Origin: Calendula officinalis
Taxonomy: Eukaryota; Streptophyta; Magnoliopsida; Asterales; Asteraceae
Assembly (NCBI GenBank): GCA_963853835.1
Contig: OY970830.1
Coordinates: 32,883,966-32,947,965, forward strand
DNA: 64,000 nucleotides
Direction of reading: 5' to 3'
Shown: in pieces, positions 19,954 to 28,858 of the stretch
Position numbering within the stretch: the stretch's first letter is position 1
Layout: every line of letters starts with the position of its first letter
The notes under the pieces: generated by a model
The model's input: the letters and a program-made list of their open reading frames with translations, nothing else
The model's database searches: none
Told to the model about the DNA's origin: nothing
Program-made: the position numbers and the translations under genes

Positions 19954-21509
19954 AGCAAAATAGATATAAGAAATATGTAACACTTGATTTGGATGTTATT
20001 ACTTGTGTTAATGAACAAAAGCACATGTGCTTCATATGATATGTTCGTTCCTTGTTTTTATTTTTTTTCTGTGATTTTTCTTTTTTTTTCATCATTTACA
20101 AAATAGGTATAAGAAAATGTAAGACTTGATTTGGATGTTATTTCTTGTGTTTAAGAACAAAAGCACATGTGCTTGGCCTAATAAAGCCACATGTGCTTCA
20201 AGTTGTGAAGCACATGTGCTTCAGGTCATGAAGCACTTGTGCTTCACTAATAGAAGGGCATCATTTCAAAAAAATTGATTTATCAATCACAAGTTTTTCA
20301 AGTGGTGAAGCACATGTGCTTCATAAGGTCAAGCACATGTGCTTCATTAGTCCAAGCACATAAAGGAGTGTATATCGACAGCCAAACACATGTGCTTCAC
20401 AACTTCAAGCACATGTGCTTCAAAGTTTAAAAGCACATGTGCTTCAAAGTTGTGAAGCGCATGTGCTTCACTAATAGAAGAACATCATTTAAAAAAAATT
20501 CATTTATCAAACACAAGTTTTTCAAGTGGTGAAGCACATGTGCTTCATAAGGTCAAGCACATGTGCTTCATTAGTCCAAGCACATAAAGGAGTGTATATC
20601 GACAGCCAAACACATGTGTTTCATGACTTGAAGCACATGTGCTTCAAGTTGTGAAGCACATGTGCTTCAGGTCATGAAGCACATGTGCTTCAATAATAGA
20701 AGAGCATCATTTAAAAAAAAATTGATTTATCAATCACAAGTTTTTCAAGTGGTGAAGCACATGTGCTTCATAAGGTCAAGCACATGTGCTTCATTAGTCC
20801 AAGCACATAAAGGAGTATATATCGACAGCCAAACACATGTGTTTCATGACTTGAAGCACATGTGCTTCAAAGTTTAAAAGCACATGTGCTTCAGGTCATG
20901 AAGCACATGTGCTTCAATAATAGAAGAGCACCATTTAAAAAAAAATTCATTTATCAAACACAAGTTTTTCAAGTGGTGAAGCACATGTGCTTCATAAGGT
21001 CAAGCACATGTGCTTCATTAGTCCAAGCACATAAAGGAGTGTATATCGACAGCCAAACACATGTGTTTCATGACTTGAAGCACATGTGCTTGAAGTTGTG
21101 AAGCACATGTGCTTCAGGTCATGAAGCACATGTGCTTCAATAATAGAAGAGCATCATTTAAAAAAAAATTGATTTATCAATCACAAGTTTTTCAAGTGGT
21201 GAAGCACATGTGCTTCATAAGGTCAAGCACATGTGCTTCATTAGTCCAAGCACATAAAGGAGTATATATCGACAGCCAAACACATGTGTTTCATGACTTG
21301 AAGCACACGTGCTTCAAGTTGTGAAGCACATGTGCTTCACTTATAGAAGATGGTTTTAAAAAATAAAAGAGTGTATATCTACAAAAAACATAACATAAGT
21401 AAATTGTTTCTTAAACAAAAAAACATAATTAGATATTAGCAAACAAAAATAAAAACCCTAGAAATTAAATTGTATCATAACAAGACTTGTTTTTGAATAT
21501 TAAACAACA
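19954..21509 (+). repeat. Spacer between convergent MULE genes: ~224 bp palindromic tandem array
   Basis: After a short 3' flank, the anchor AAGTTTTTCAAGTGGTG recurs at 20291, 20515, 20738, 20962 and 21185 (steps 224, 223, 224, 223). Each unit holds six to seven GAAGCACATGTGCTTC-type palindromes plus the AGGAGTGTATATCGACAGCC spacer shared with intron 2. The array ends about 21340 and is followed by AT-rich 3' flank of the minus-strand gene. Confidence 0.9.
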
Positions 21510-22169
21510 CTATTTGTTACGTTCTTTCCTGTTCGAAAGTGCTTGGACGATCATTTTTTTCATTTCTCCCAATGAGTGACTATTGAAGAATTCAAATGCT
21601 TGCTCAATCATCTCATCAGCATGAATGTTGAGCTCATGAGTGATGATTTTGGATGCAAACCGCATCCTGAGCTTTTTCAGCATCAAATTTTGCTCATCAT
21701 CTTCCCTTGGTATTTCGGAATTCCAATAATTTTGTATATTACCGGTGAAAGATTCCATGTGGAACATTACAAATGGACCACAATCTACAAAATTTTTTTC
21801 CGATGACCAATTCATTATGAGTTTCTTAACCTTCAAATTCTCAACAATTGCAGATGCTGGATGCTCGTATTTTTCCAAATGCTTCATCATATAATATTGC
21901 TGTATATAAAAAGAATTTTTAAAAATATTTCAAAAAATAATAATTATATGAAAAAATATATGAATATTTGTTTAAAACTTACCACCAATCTTAGAGTCTT
22001 TCCATACTTTGCTTCAAACACTCCTCCCGAACGGTTGTCCAAGATGTATAATGCAGGTTCAGATCTAATGTCAAACACTAAAACATAAAAGTGCTCATGT
22101 GCAAGTATTGGGAAGAACACCTGTAATACATTTAAGATTCAATAAATATAACAAGATAAAAGTGGTTTT

Positions 22170-22265
22170 TATAACCATTGCATCAGGATCAAATGAATCA
22201 ACAACAATATTACCTTTTTCTGTTTTTATAACCATTGCATCAGGATCAAATGAATCAACAACATA
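22170..22265 (-). repeat. ~41 bp direct duplication in the Ulp1-like gene
   Basis: The sequence TATAACCATTGCATCAGGAT and its flank occur twice, at about 22168 and 22226, with TACCTTTTTC between. It duplicates the VDSFDPDAMVIKT codons. It marks the site where central exons appear to be lost. Confidence 0.8.
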
Positions 22266-22794
22266 ATAGCAAAGCTTACCCGGAAGACTTTGAATATCAA
22301 ATTCTAACAAAGAACCAAAACCAAAATTTCTAACACATTCCTTTTGAGAAGGAGACAACAAACGCATAACTCTAGAGAGCTGTGAAGGAGTTGTCCTAAT
22401 GCGAATAGAAGGAAGTTGGTTGGTATTGGATACAACCAAATCAGAAGGTTTTTTAGAATTTTTAGACTTAGTGACTTTTGGTTTTTTCAAAGATATTTTG
22501 GATTTTTTGGTGGAAGGAATGGTAGGGGACTTTGATTTGGAAATTTTTAAAGGTTTTTTGGTTGATGGCTTAGATTTAGGACTTGTTGAAGTTTTTGCTG
22601 CTCCTTTTGATAACTTTATCTTCAGCTTCTTAGGAGCTGTTGATTGTAATTCAGATGAAACCTGTTTTGTTGAAATAGGCCTTTTTTTACAAACAATTTC
22701 ATTATTTGCTCTTAACATTGGTAATTCTGTAAACAACACATCTAAATCAACATTTAACCCTGTAAAAACAAATATAAACAATTGTTAATAATTG

Positions 22795-23130
22795 CTTCAT
22801 AACCTGAAGCACATGTGCTTCACAATAAAAAGTTGATTTGATGAATAAACCAGTGTATATTTAGAGCGAAGCATATGTGCTTCAGGTCATGAAGCACATG
22901 TGCTTCAGCGCATGAAGCACATGTGCTTCACTAAAACCAGGTGTTTTTGAAAAACAAAGAGTATAAAAATTCAGCGAAGCACATATGCTTCATTACCTGA
23001 AGCACATGTGCTTCACAATAAAAAGTTGATTTGATGAATAAACCAGTGTATATTTAGAGCGAAGCATATGTGCTTCTGGTCATGAAGCACATGTGCTTCA
23101 TACCATGAAACACATGAGATTCACTAAAAT
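22795..23130 (+). repeat. Ulp1-like gene intron 1 with palindromic repeats
   Basis: Two copies of a unit with AGTTGATTTGATGAATAAACC and CAGTGTATATTTAGAGCGAA (about 22831 and 23023, step about 190) carry GAAGCACATGTGCTTC copies. Thus the right-hand gene's first intron is colonised too. Confidence 0.85.
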
Positions 23131-23561
23131 AAACCAATAGAAACCTGAATCAATTAAAAAATAACTTGAGATTTAAATGTAAAACAACAAAATAAACAAC
23201 AATTTATGAACAACAACTGATGAAATCGATGGATTATAAAGTAGAAACCCTAGAAAAGTTCGAAATAGGAAAAAATCACATAAATGAGCAATTATTTGAG
23301 CATAATCTATAAAATAACTTAAATAAACAAAAAAACAAGTTAAAATACCAGAATCATGTTCGGCAACTGCTGGATTTTGATCGGAAACATTCCTCGACAC
23401 AGAAGATGGTAAATCGGCCATAGAACTCACAAATGTATCAGATAAACAATGTTTTATCAGTGATTAACAAACGAATTTAGCAAATTAGAGAGAAAAATCG
23501 AAGAAAAATGGTGGAATGCGAGCTACTGTGAGAAAGAGAGAGAAGCAGAGAGGGAACGAAA

Positions 23562-23568
<7 letters not shown>

Positions 23569-23606
<38 letters not shown>
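23569..23606 (+). repeat. (AG)n microsatellite
   Basis: About 18 AG dinucleotides in the 5' leader of the Ulp1-like gene, inside the right TIR-proximal region. Confidence 0.95.
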
Positions 23607-23609
<3 letters not shown>

Positions 23610-23639
23610 GAGGGCAGGAAGACATGCATATTCTGTTAC

Positions 23640-23784
23640 AAAGCATTAATGACCAAAATACCCCTCCGCCTAAAACCCTCTTAATTTTGTGAAGTGATCT
23701 AGACCATTGATCTTGATGATCCAAGGGTCAATAGTTGTCCCTTGGGACTTTAAAAAAAAAGGTGGACTACCTTGAACATTCTTC
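23640..23784 (-). repeat. Right terminal inverted repeat of the MULE
   Basis: Inverted counterpart of 15192-15345: AATGACCAAAATACCCCTCC, then TTGTCCCTTGGGACTTT, then GACTACCTTGAACATTCTTC at the terminus. Confidence 0.85.
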
Positions 23785-23794
23785 TAGGTGTATA

Positions 23795-24052
23795 TATAAT
23801 AGTTGAAATTTTCAAATGATATATTGTATTTTCCTAAAAAAAAATAAGATACGTTTGAGGATTGCATACTGTCCGTTTAGATGTTACTGCATATGTCAAA
23901 CCATTAATTTACTAACTTGCTGTTAAAAAAAATAATAGTTGTTTTATAGATAAAAATATCTTCTACTATAACATGGTTTTAATATATGTTTAAATCCAAA
24001 AAGAATGCTATAGATAATATGGTTATATAAACGCATTTATTAGAGAAAAATA
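23795..24052. other. Spacer; nothing recognised
   Basis: AT-rich DNA between two insertions, without ORF or repeat ends. Confidence 0.4.
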
Positions 24053-24060
24053 CATGCCAC

Positions 24061-24623
24061 TAGGGGTGTTCATTAAACGGTTTAACCCGAAAAACCAACC
24101 GAACCAAATGACATTGGGTGAAACGGGTCTGGCTTATTTGGTTTTGGTTCGGATTTCTGGCTGTAACCGAATTCACATTCGGTTTTTCGGTTTGGATTTG
24201 GATTAAAAAATTCTTATTCGGTGTACACCCGAATAACCCAAATAAAAGTAAAGGACTTAATTTATTTATATATATTTTTTATCATACTATAGAAACCTTC
24301 ATTCATTTGAAAAGTTCAACCAAAATCACGGTTAAATCATTTATTTTATTGCTATTATTTTACAACATTTGTTACAACCTTAGTGTGGATGATTTATTAA
24401 CTTTTAATAATATTAAGGACAATTATCTTTTATAAATCATTCTCTTATTTGGTTTTATGGAGAACCAATCCAAATAAACCGATTAATTATTTTGTTGGTT
24501 TGGTTTGGTTTGGTTTTAATTAATTTGGTTTGGGTATTGGTTGGTCAAAAATATTTTTAAAAACCGAATAACCCAAACCGATTAACCCTATTAAACCGAA
24601 AACCACCCGAACATACACCCCTA
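24061..24623. mobile_element. Non-autonomous hAT element (563 bp), TSD CATGCCAC
   Basis: Ends TAGGGGTGT...ACACCCCTA, with perfect 8 bp duplication CATGCCAC at 24053-24060 and 24624-24631. Interior is a run of GGTTTGG/CCGAACC-type motifs that extend the inverted repeat. The 105-codon frame inside is a by-product and not a protein gene. Confidence 0.88.
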
Positions 24624-24631
24624 CATGCCAC

Positions 24632-24968
24632 AATTAAATATGAATTAGTGGTGTATAACAAATTTAAATTATGTATGAATCGCCAACCGTTGTTAAATGG
24701 TAACAGTCTGACGTACGTTTTTAGCTAATAAACAAAACCAAACACAAGGTAATGATTCGTTTTCAAATATACTTTAGTTTAATAATACCATGCCACTTGA
24801 CATAAAATATGTTTGTGTTAGATTCGATGGTGCGAGTACTTGGATATCTTTGCAAGAAACTATATATTTTTGGTAAAGGAATATTAGTTAGGGTTTATTA
24901 TTAAGTTTAGTATAGTTGACAGTTGTATAAATAAACTTAAAATACATATAAAATTCATTATTTAACAT
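24632..24968. other. Spacer; nothing recognised
   Basis: AT-rich; no ORF, no repeat termini. Confidence 0.35.
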
Positions 24969-24978
24969 TACACAATAT

Positions 24979-25619
24979 GAGAAACATTCAAGGAAGTTCA
25001 TTGATCTATAAGATCTAATGGTTAAAATTAATCATATGTTTTATACATGAAGGGGTATTTTGGTCATTTGGCACTTAATTTTTTTTTTTTGTTGTTTTTT
25101 ATTTTTTATTTTAAGATTAAATTTTTATTATTATTATTATTTTTAATATTTTTATTTTTTGTATTTTTAATATATTTTTCGTTAAAAACACTATTTATTT
25201 GATAATTACGTGTAGTACTTAATCACATGTGATTTTAGTGTAAAATCACATGTGATTGTATATTTAATCATATTTGATGTTTTAGTTCAATCGCATGTGA
25301 TTCAGTACACAATCACATGTGATTCAGTTTGCAATCACATGTGATTCCGTATGCAATCACATTATGTGTTATTAATGAAAATATAATACTTTAAAAAAAA
25401 AACAATAAAAATATTAAAATAATAATAATAAAAATAATAATTCTAAAATAAAAAAATAATAATAAATAATAAAAAAATATTTTATTTTTTTAAAATGACC
25501 AAAATACCCCTCCATGTATATTATATGTGACTAATCTTGATTATTAGATCTTATTAATTAATGATTAAGATTTATTCTTCAGGACTTCGTAAAAATGATG
25601 ACCTCCTTGAACGCAACTC
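24979..25619. mobile_element. Small MULE relative with AATCACATGTGATT palindromes, TSD TACACAATAT
   Basis: Perfect 10 bp target duplication TACACAATAT (24969-24978, 25620-25629). Termini GAGAAACATTCAAGGAAGTT and, inverted, GAGTTGCGTTCAAGGAGGTC match the big MULE. The subterminal AGGGGTATTTTGGTCATT occurs at both ends. The centre has five to six copies of AATCACATGTGATT and variants (about 25215-25365) and AT-rich filler. No protein. Confidence 0.88.
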
Positions 25620-25629
25620 TACACAATAT

Positions 25630-25980
25630 ATATGATTTTTAGTAATATGTTACGTCTTTTGGAGATTTTATTATTTTATATAGTATCAAAGCTGTAAAAC
25701 TTTTTTTCGTCTTTCCTTTTTTCTTTCACATATAAGTCGCTGCTGTCAGACAAGTATGAGCCATTGGACCTCCTTCACCCATTATATGATGACATTCTTT
25801 TATTTATTTACCACCTGGAATGAGGGATGCATTCAAACCACATAGCCTATGATTTATTTTATTTTTCTCTACACAATGTGTCAGTTGTCGTCCTAGTGGT
25901 ACTTCATCATGCCACACCCTTTTTATATAGATAAAAACCTCACCGATCATTTATATACACACATATATACATATATAACA
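25630..25980. other. Spacer; nothing recognised
   Basis: No gene or repeat boundary seen. Confidence 0.35.
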
Positions 25981-25997
25981 ATTACGTAAGTTATTTT

Positions 25998-26224
25998 TTA
26001 TTATTATTATTTTTTGAACGGCTAATTAGTAAGTTGGTAGTTCGAGTCTAAACAGTGACATCCACAAGGGGTAGTATGCCTTCCCTCGAACTCTCCACCC
26101 ATGGAGAATAAACCCAACCACATTATTCACCTGATGTTGTTTTCAACAAGACTCGAACTCGAGACCTTGTGAAGGAAACCCCCAATGATTCCCTTGGTGC
26201 CCAGTTGATCTACACCAACTGGTT
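25998..26224 (-). mobile_element. tRNA-derived SINE (227 bp) with ~17 bp TSD
   Basis: On the minus strand: TGTAGATCAACTGGGCACCA (A-box region) and GGTCTCGAGTTCGAGTCT (B box), ending in an A/T-rich tail next to 25998. Target duplication ATTACGTAAGTTATTTT (25981-25997) versus ATTACGCAAGTTATTTT (26225-26241), one mismatch. A related copy lies at 43361-43573. Confidence 0.85.
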
Positions 26225-26407
26225 ATTACGCAAGTTATTTTAAATTCATTTTAAAACTAATTGTGGATGGAAAATGCCACCTAACGTTGATATAATAACA
26301 ATATGGTTTACTAGTTTAAAAACAAGAACAAGTCTTCCAATCATTACTTGTGTATCCTTGTTTCTGTTTGCTTATCAAGTGAAAGTGAAGAGAAACAATT
26401 AAAAGAA

Positions 26408-27398
26408 ATGGCTGATCTACTCAACTCTTTCAACCAAGCTTGGACTTTTGTTGTTGTAAGTCTCTCACACCGAAAAATTGATCTTTATAATGTTGTTAGA
26501 TCAATCTATACTCACATAGGCATAACGTAAAATACAATTGATTGTTTGGATTACCTACGTGGTCTCAAAAGAAGCTTTCAGAGACGGGGCTACTGAGACA
26601 AAACTTTTAGAGAAAGTCGTCTCTAAAATCTTTTTGAGACGATTTTCAAACTGTTTACCACCACATATGCATGTGGTCTCTAATTAAACTTGCTTTTCTT
26701 GTAGTGCATAAGGATCAATATTTTAGAACAAAAACCAAATGACATCACATAAGAAAACATACAAGGTGAAAGTAAATATAAACATATTAAAACAACACAA
26801 TAACTGAAATGGATCGTACATGAGGTTGTAGGATCGTTAGAACATGAATTAACAAGATGTAATCAAAAGCTTAAATGATTTTATTTATATATCATCAATT
26901 CACAATTTGAAATGATTACATTGATACATATATATGATATATAGATAGATAACGAAAATGTACGATGAAGCATCGGCGGTGGCTAGTGGCGGTTGGCTGT
27001 TGGTACCATTTGGTGGTGTTCCTTGATGGTGATACCATTTCATTTATTAAAATCATATCATAAGTATATTATTATTAATTTTTTTTTCGAACGGCAAAAT
27101 GTTATTATACAAACGCAAATGGTATGATATTTAATTCCAACAAAGATTATATACCGATTAGTATTTGACAAGCTGCACGCAGGATGCATTCAAAAGATGT
27201 TGTGGCAAAACTGAAGAGGATCCAGGTATGACAAGAGTGGAAATTAGCACGGACTCATATGGGGAAGTCAACTTTGTTGCTAAAGATATTAGTAGTGGGC
27301 AAACGAATGAAGACCTTGGTTATCAGTCTAGAGACATACTCGCTACTAGTATGATTAGTAGCGGTGGTGGTGGCTCCACACACGACACAACTCTTTGA
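26408..27398 (+). CDS. Possible two-exon gene, 87 aa, unknown
   Basis: Candidate exon 1 26408-26455 (MADLLNSFNQAWTFVV) ends at GTAAGT. Candidate exon 2 27183-27398 starts after ACGCAG and is in the matching phase (DAFKRCCGKTEEDPG...), ending TGA. The intron holds a CACTA end. I do not recognise the protein; it has a CC pair, an acidic/serine-rich middle and a glycine-rich tail, with no membrane segment. The region after 27398 has a plausible 3' flank. Codon pattern is gene-like, but the model rests on splice sites alone and may be wrong. Confidence 0.35.
26560..26706 (-). mobile_element. CACTA transposon end (truncated)
   Basis: Ends TTTTCTTGTAGTG at 26706, the inverse of the CACTACAAGAAAA terminus. 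GAGAC/GTCTC motifs repeat in the 140 bp upstream, as in CACTA subterminal regions. No opposite end was found. Confidence 0.6.
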
Positions 27399-28858
27399 GC
27401 AAATCACAGGTTATATATCGAGGTCTTAAGGGTTAGTTAGACTATGTACTGACTGAACCTACGATGTTTTAATTGTTTAATATTGTATGCGTGCATATAT
27501 ATATATATCGTTCCAAAATGTATTATGTTTTATGTATCTTATGAATGCATTTGTTGCTAGTTGGTCATGTGGATTATTTTGTAATAAAATGTGTCATTTA
27601 ATGTTAAAAAGTTATGTAATGGATTAGTTTTCGTACATATACGTAAGAGTATTGCACGTTTTCTTTTTGAAAAGACGTTGGAATAAAACCAAAAATATCC
27701 AAAATAAACACCAACCAACCCCACCCCTCCCCCCAATCCGTAGATGCTAGTATGCTACGAATAACTCTAACCCATTGGCTCGGTTTAACTTTCCACCACC
27801 ATTTACCTAAAATTACAAGATTTTTTTTTGAGTTCCCACATGTTTTTATAGGATCCGGTTAAAAAATGTTAATTTTCTAATGTTATTTTTAATTATTTTT
27901 TTTTAAAATTTCAACTTTATTAGTTATATATCAACATATTTTATTATCAAATTTTGTTATTTTAATATTGTTTTGTACAATAATGAAACGTTAAAAATTG
28001 TCAAATTTTATTATTAACACTATTCATTTAAAATGTAAACAAAAAAAGAAGCTAATTTATCCAAATAGACATAATATGTCTAGACAAATAATTTAACTAA
28101 ATAGAAATTTATGAGTAAAAAAAACAAACAAACCGTTATTTAGATACAAACTCAATTACAACTCCAAACTTAAGAAATCCACGACAAAGATGACAATAAG
28201 ACTGGTGTCAACAATGACGCAACCGACGCAATTAGTTTTTGTCAAATCAAAGTCATGTTAGCTCACACTCCAGCTAACATTCAATTGATATACTCATGTC
28301 ATCACTTTTTAGAGCCTTACAATTATAATATATAAACACACAAAATATTAAATTGCCTTGACACCCACCATTTCAGCTTCTCCCTTCTTCCCCTAGTCCA
28401 TATCTTCCACCGACAGATTCATAGTGACGAGGTGTGCCAATGGAGTATCACTCGTCGGTTGTGTACTTGTGGAGACGGAGGCACTGACGCCTTTGTTAGC
28501 ATACGTCTAAGGACGGGTTAGAACGTACAACGTCATATGCACATGGTACATCTACTAACCATTAACATTTCAATTTTAATAAAGAGAAATATTATTGCTT
28601 CATAATATATGTGCCAATTTTTATTTTGTTAATTATGACAAGATAACATATATTATACATTCATTGTTTCTCTTCAAATAATCTTTTATTTTTAACAATT
28701 TTCTAGATCCAGTAAGTCCAAATTGAAATAATTTGTCTTTAATAAACATGGGTATGGATCAATAGAAAATGATCCTTATTTGAAAAAGTTGAAGAAACAA
28801 TGCATTTTCGTAAAATACATACATATATATTCATACCATAGATATATATATGTGCATA
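27399..28858. other. Long spacer; nothing recognised
   Basis: AT-rich DNA with a C-rich patch (about 27715-27735). No ORF above background, no transposon termini. Confidence 0.35.

Larger units (their letters stand above)
21510..23421 (-). pseudogene. Ulp1 (C48) cysteine protease-like gene of the MULE, rearranged
   Basis: Minus-strand exons by splice sites: 23421-23349, 22759-about 22214, 22120-21983, 21899-21510 (ends TAG). Exon 2 has a K/S/P-rich basic linker (about residues 55-120), then RTTPSQLSRVMRLLS, FGFGSLLEFDIQSLPG and VDSFDPDA, a domain seen upstream of Ulp1 folds in plant transposon proteins. Exon 3 has HEHFYVLVFDI and ILDN (catalytic His and Asp). Exon 4 has FVDCGPFVMFHME (catalytic Cys). 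Ulp1 proteases process SUMO-like proteins. The middle of the protein is missing: phases of exons 2 and 3 do not agree, and a VDSFDPDAMVIKT block is duplicated. The usual Gln six residues before Cys is Glu here. Confidence 0.75.
15192..23784 (+). mobile_element. Mutator-like element (MULE) with FAR1-type transposase and Ulp1-like gene, 8593 bp
   Basis: Perfect 10 bp target duplication TAGGTGTATA (15182-15191 and 23785-23794). Termini are inverted: left GAGATGCATTCAGGGAAGTC; right, reverse complement, GAAGAATGTTCAAGGTAGTC. Both are followed by AAAGTCCCAAGGGACAA and, further in, a shared AGGGGTATT(A/T)TGGTCATTA block, so the TIR is about 150 bp with indels. MULEs make 8-11 bp duplications, which fits. 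Two genes converge: transposase from the left TIR and a C48 protease-like gene from the right. Combining a MULE with a Ulp1 gene is known from Kaonashi-type elements. Introns and spacer are packed with GAAGCACATGTGCTTC palindromes. Confidence 0.93.

Noticed and set aside
20200..21340. CRISPR-like array of regular repeats
   Set aside because: Units are 224 bp with internal palindromes, no unique spacers and no cas genes; the host is a plant nucleus.
22399..22788. 129-codon plus frame opposite the Ulp1-like gene
   Set aside because: Antisense of the K/S-rich linker exon, which has proper splice sites on the minus strand.
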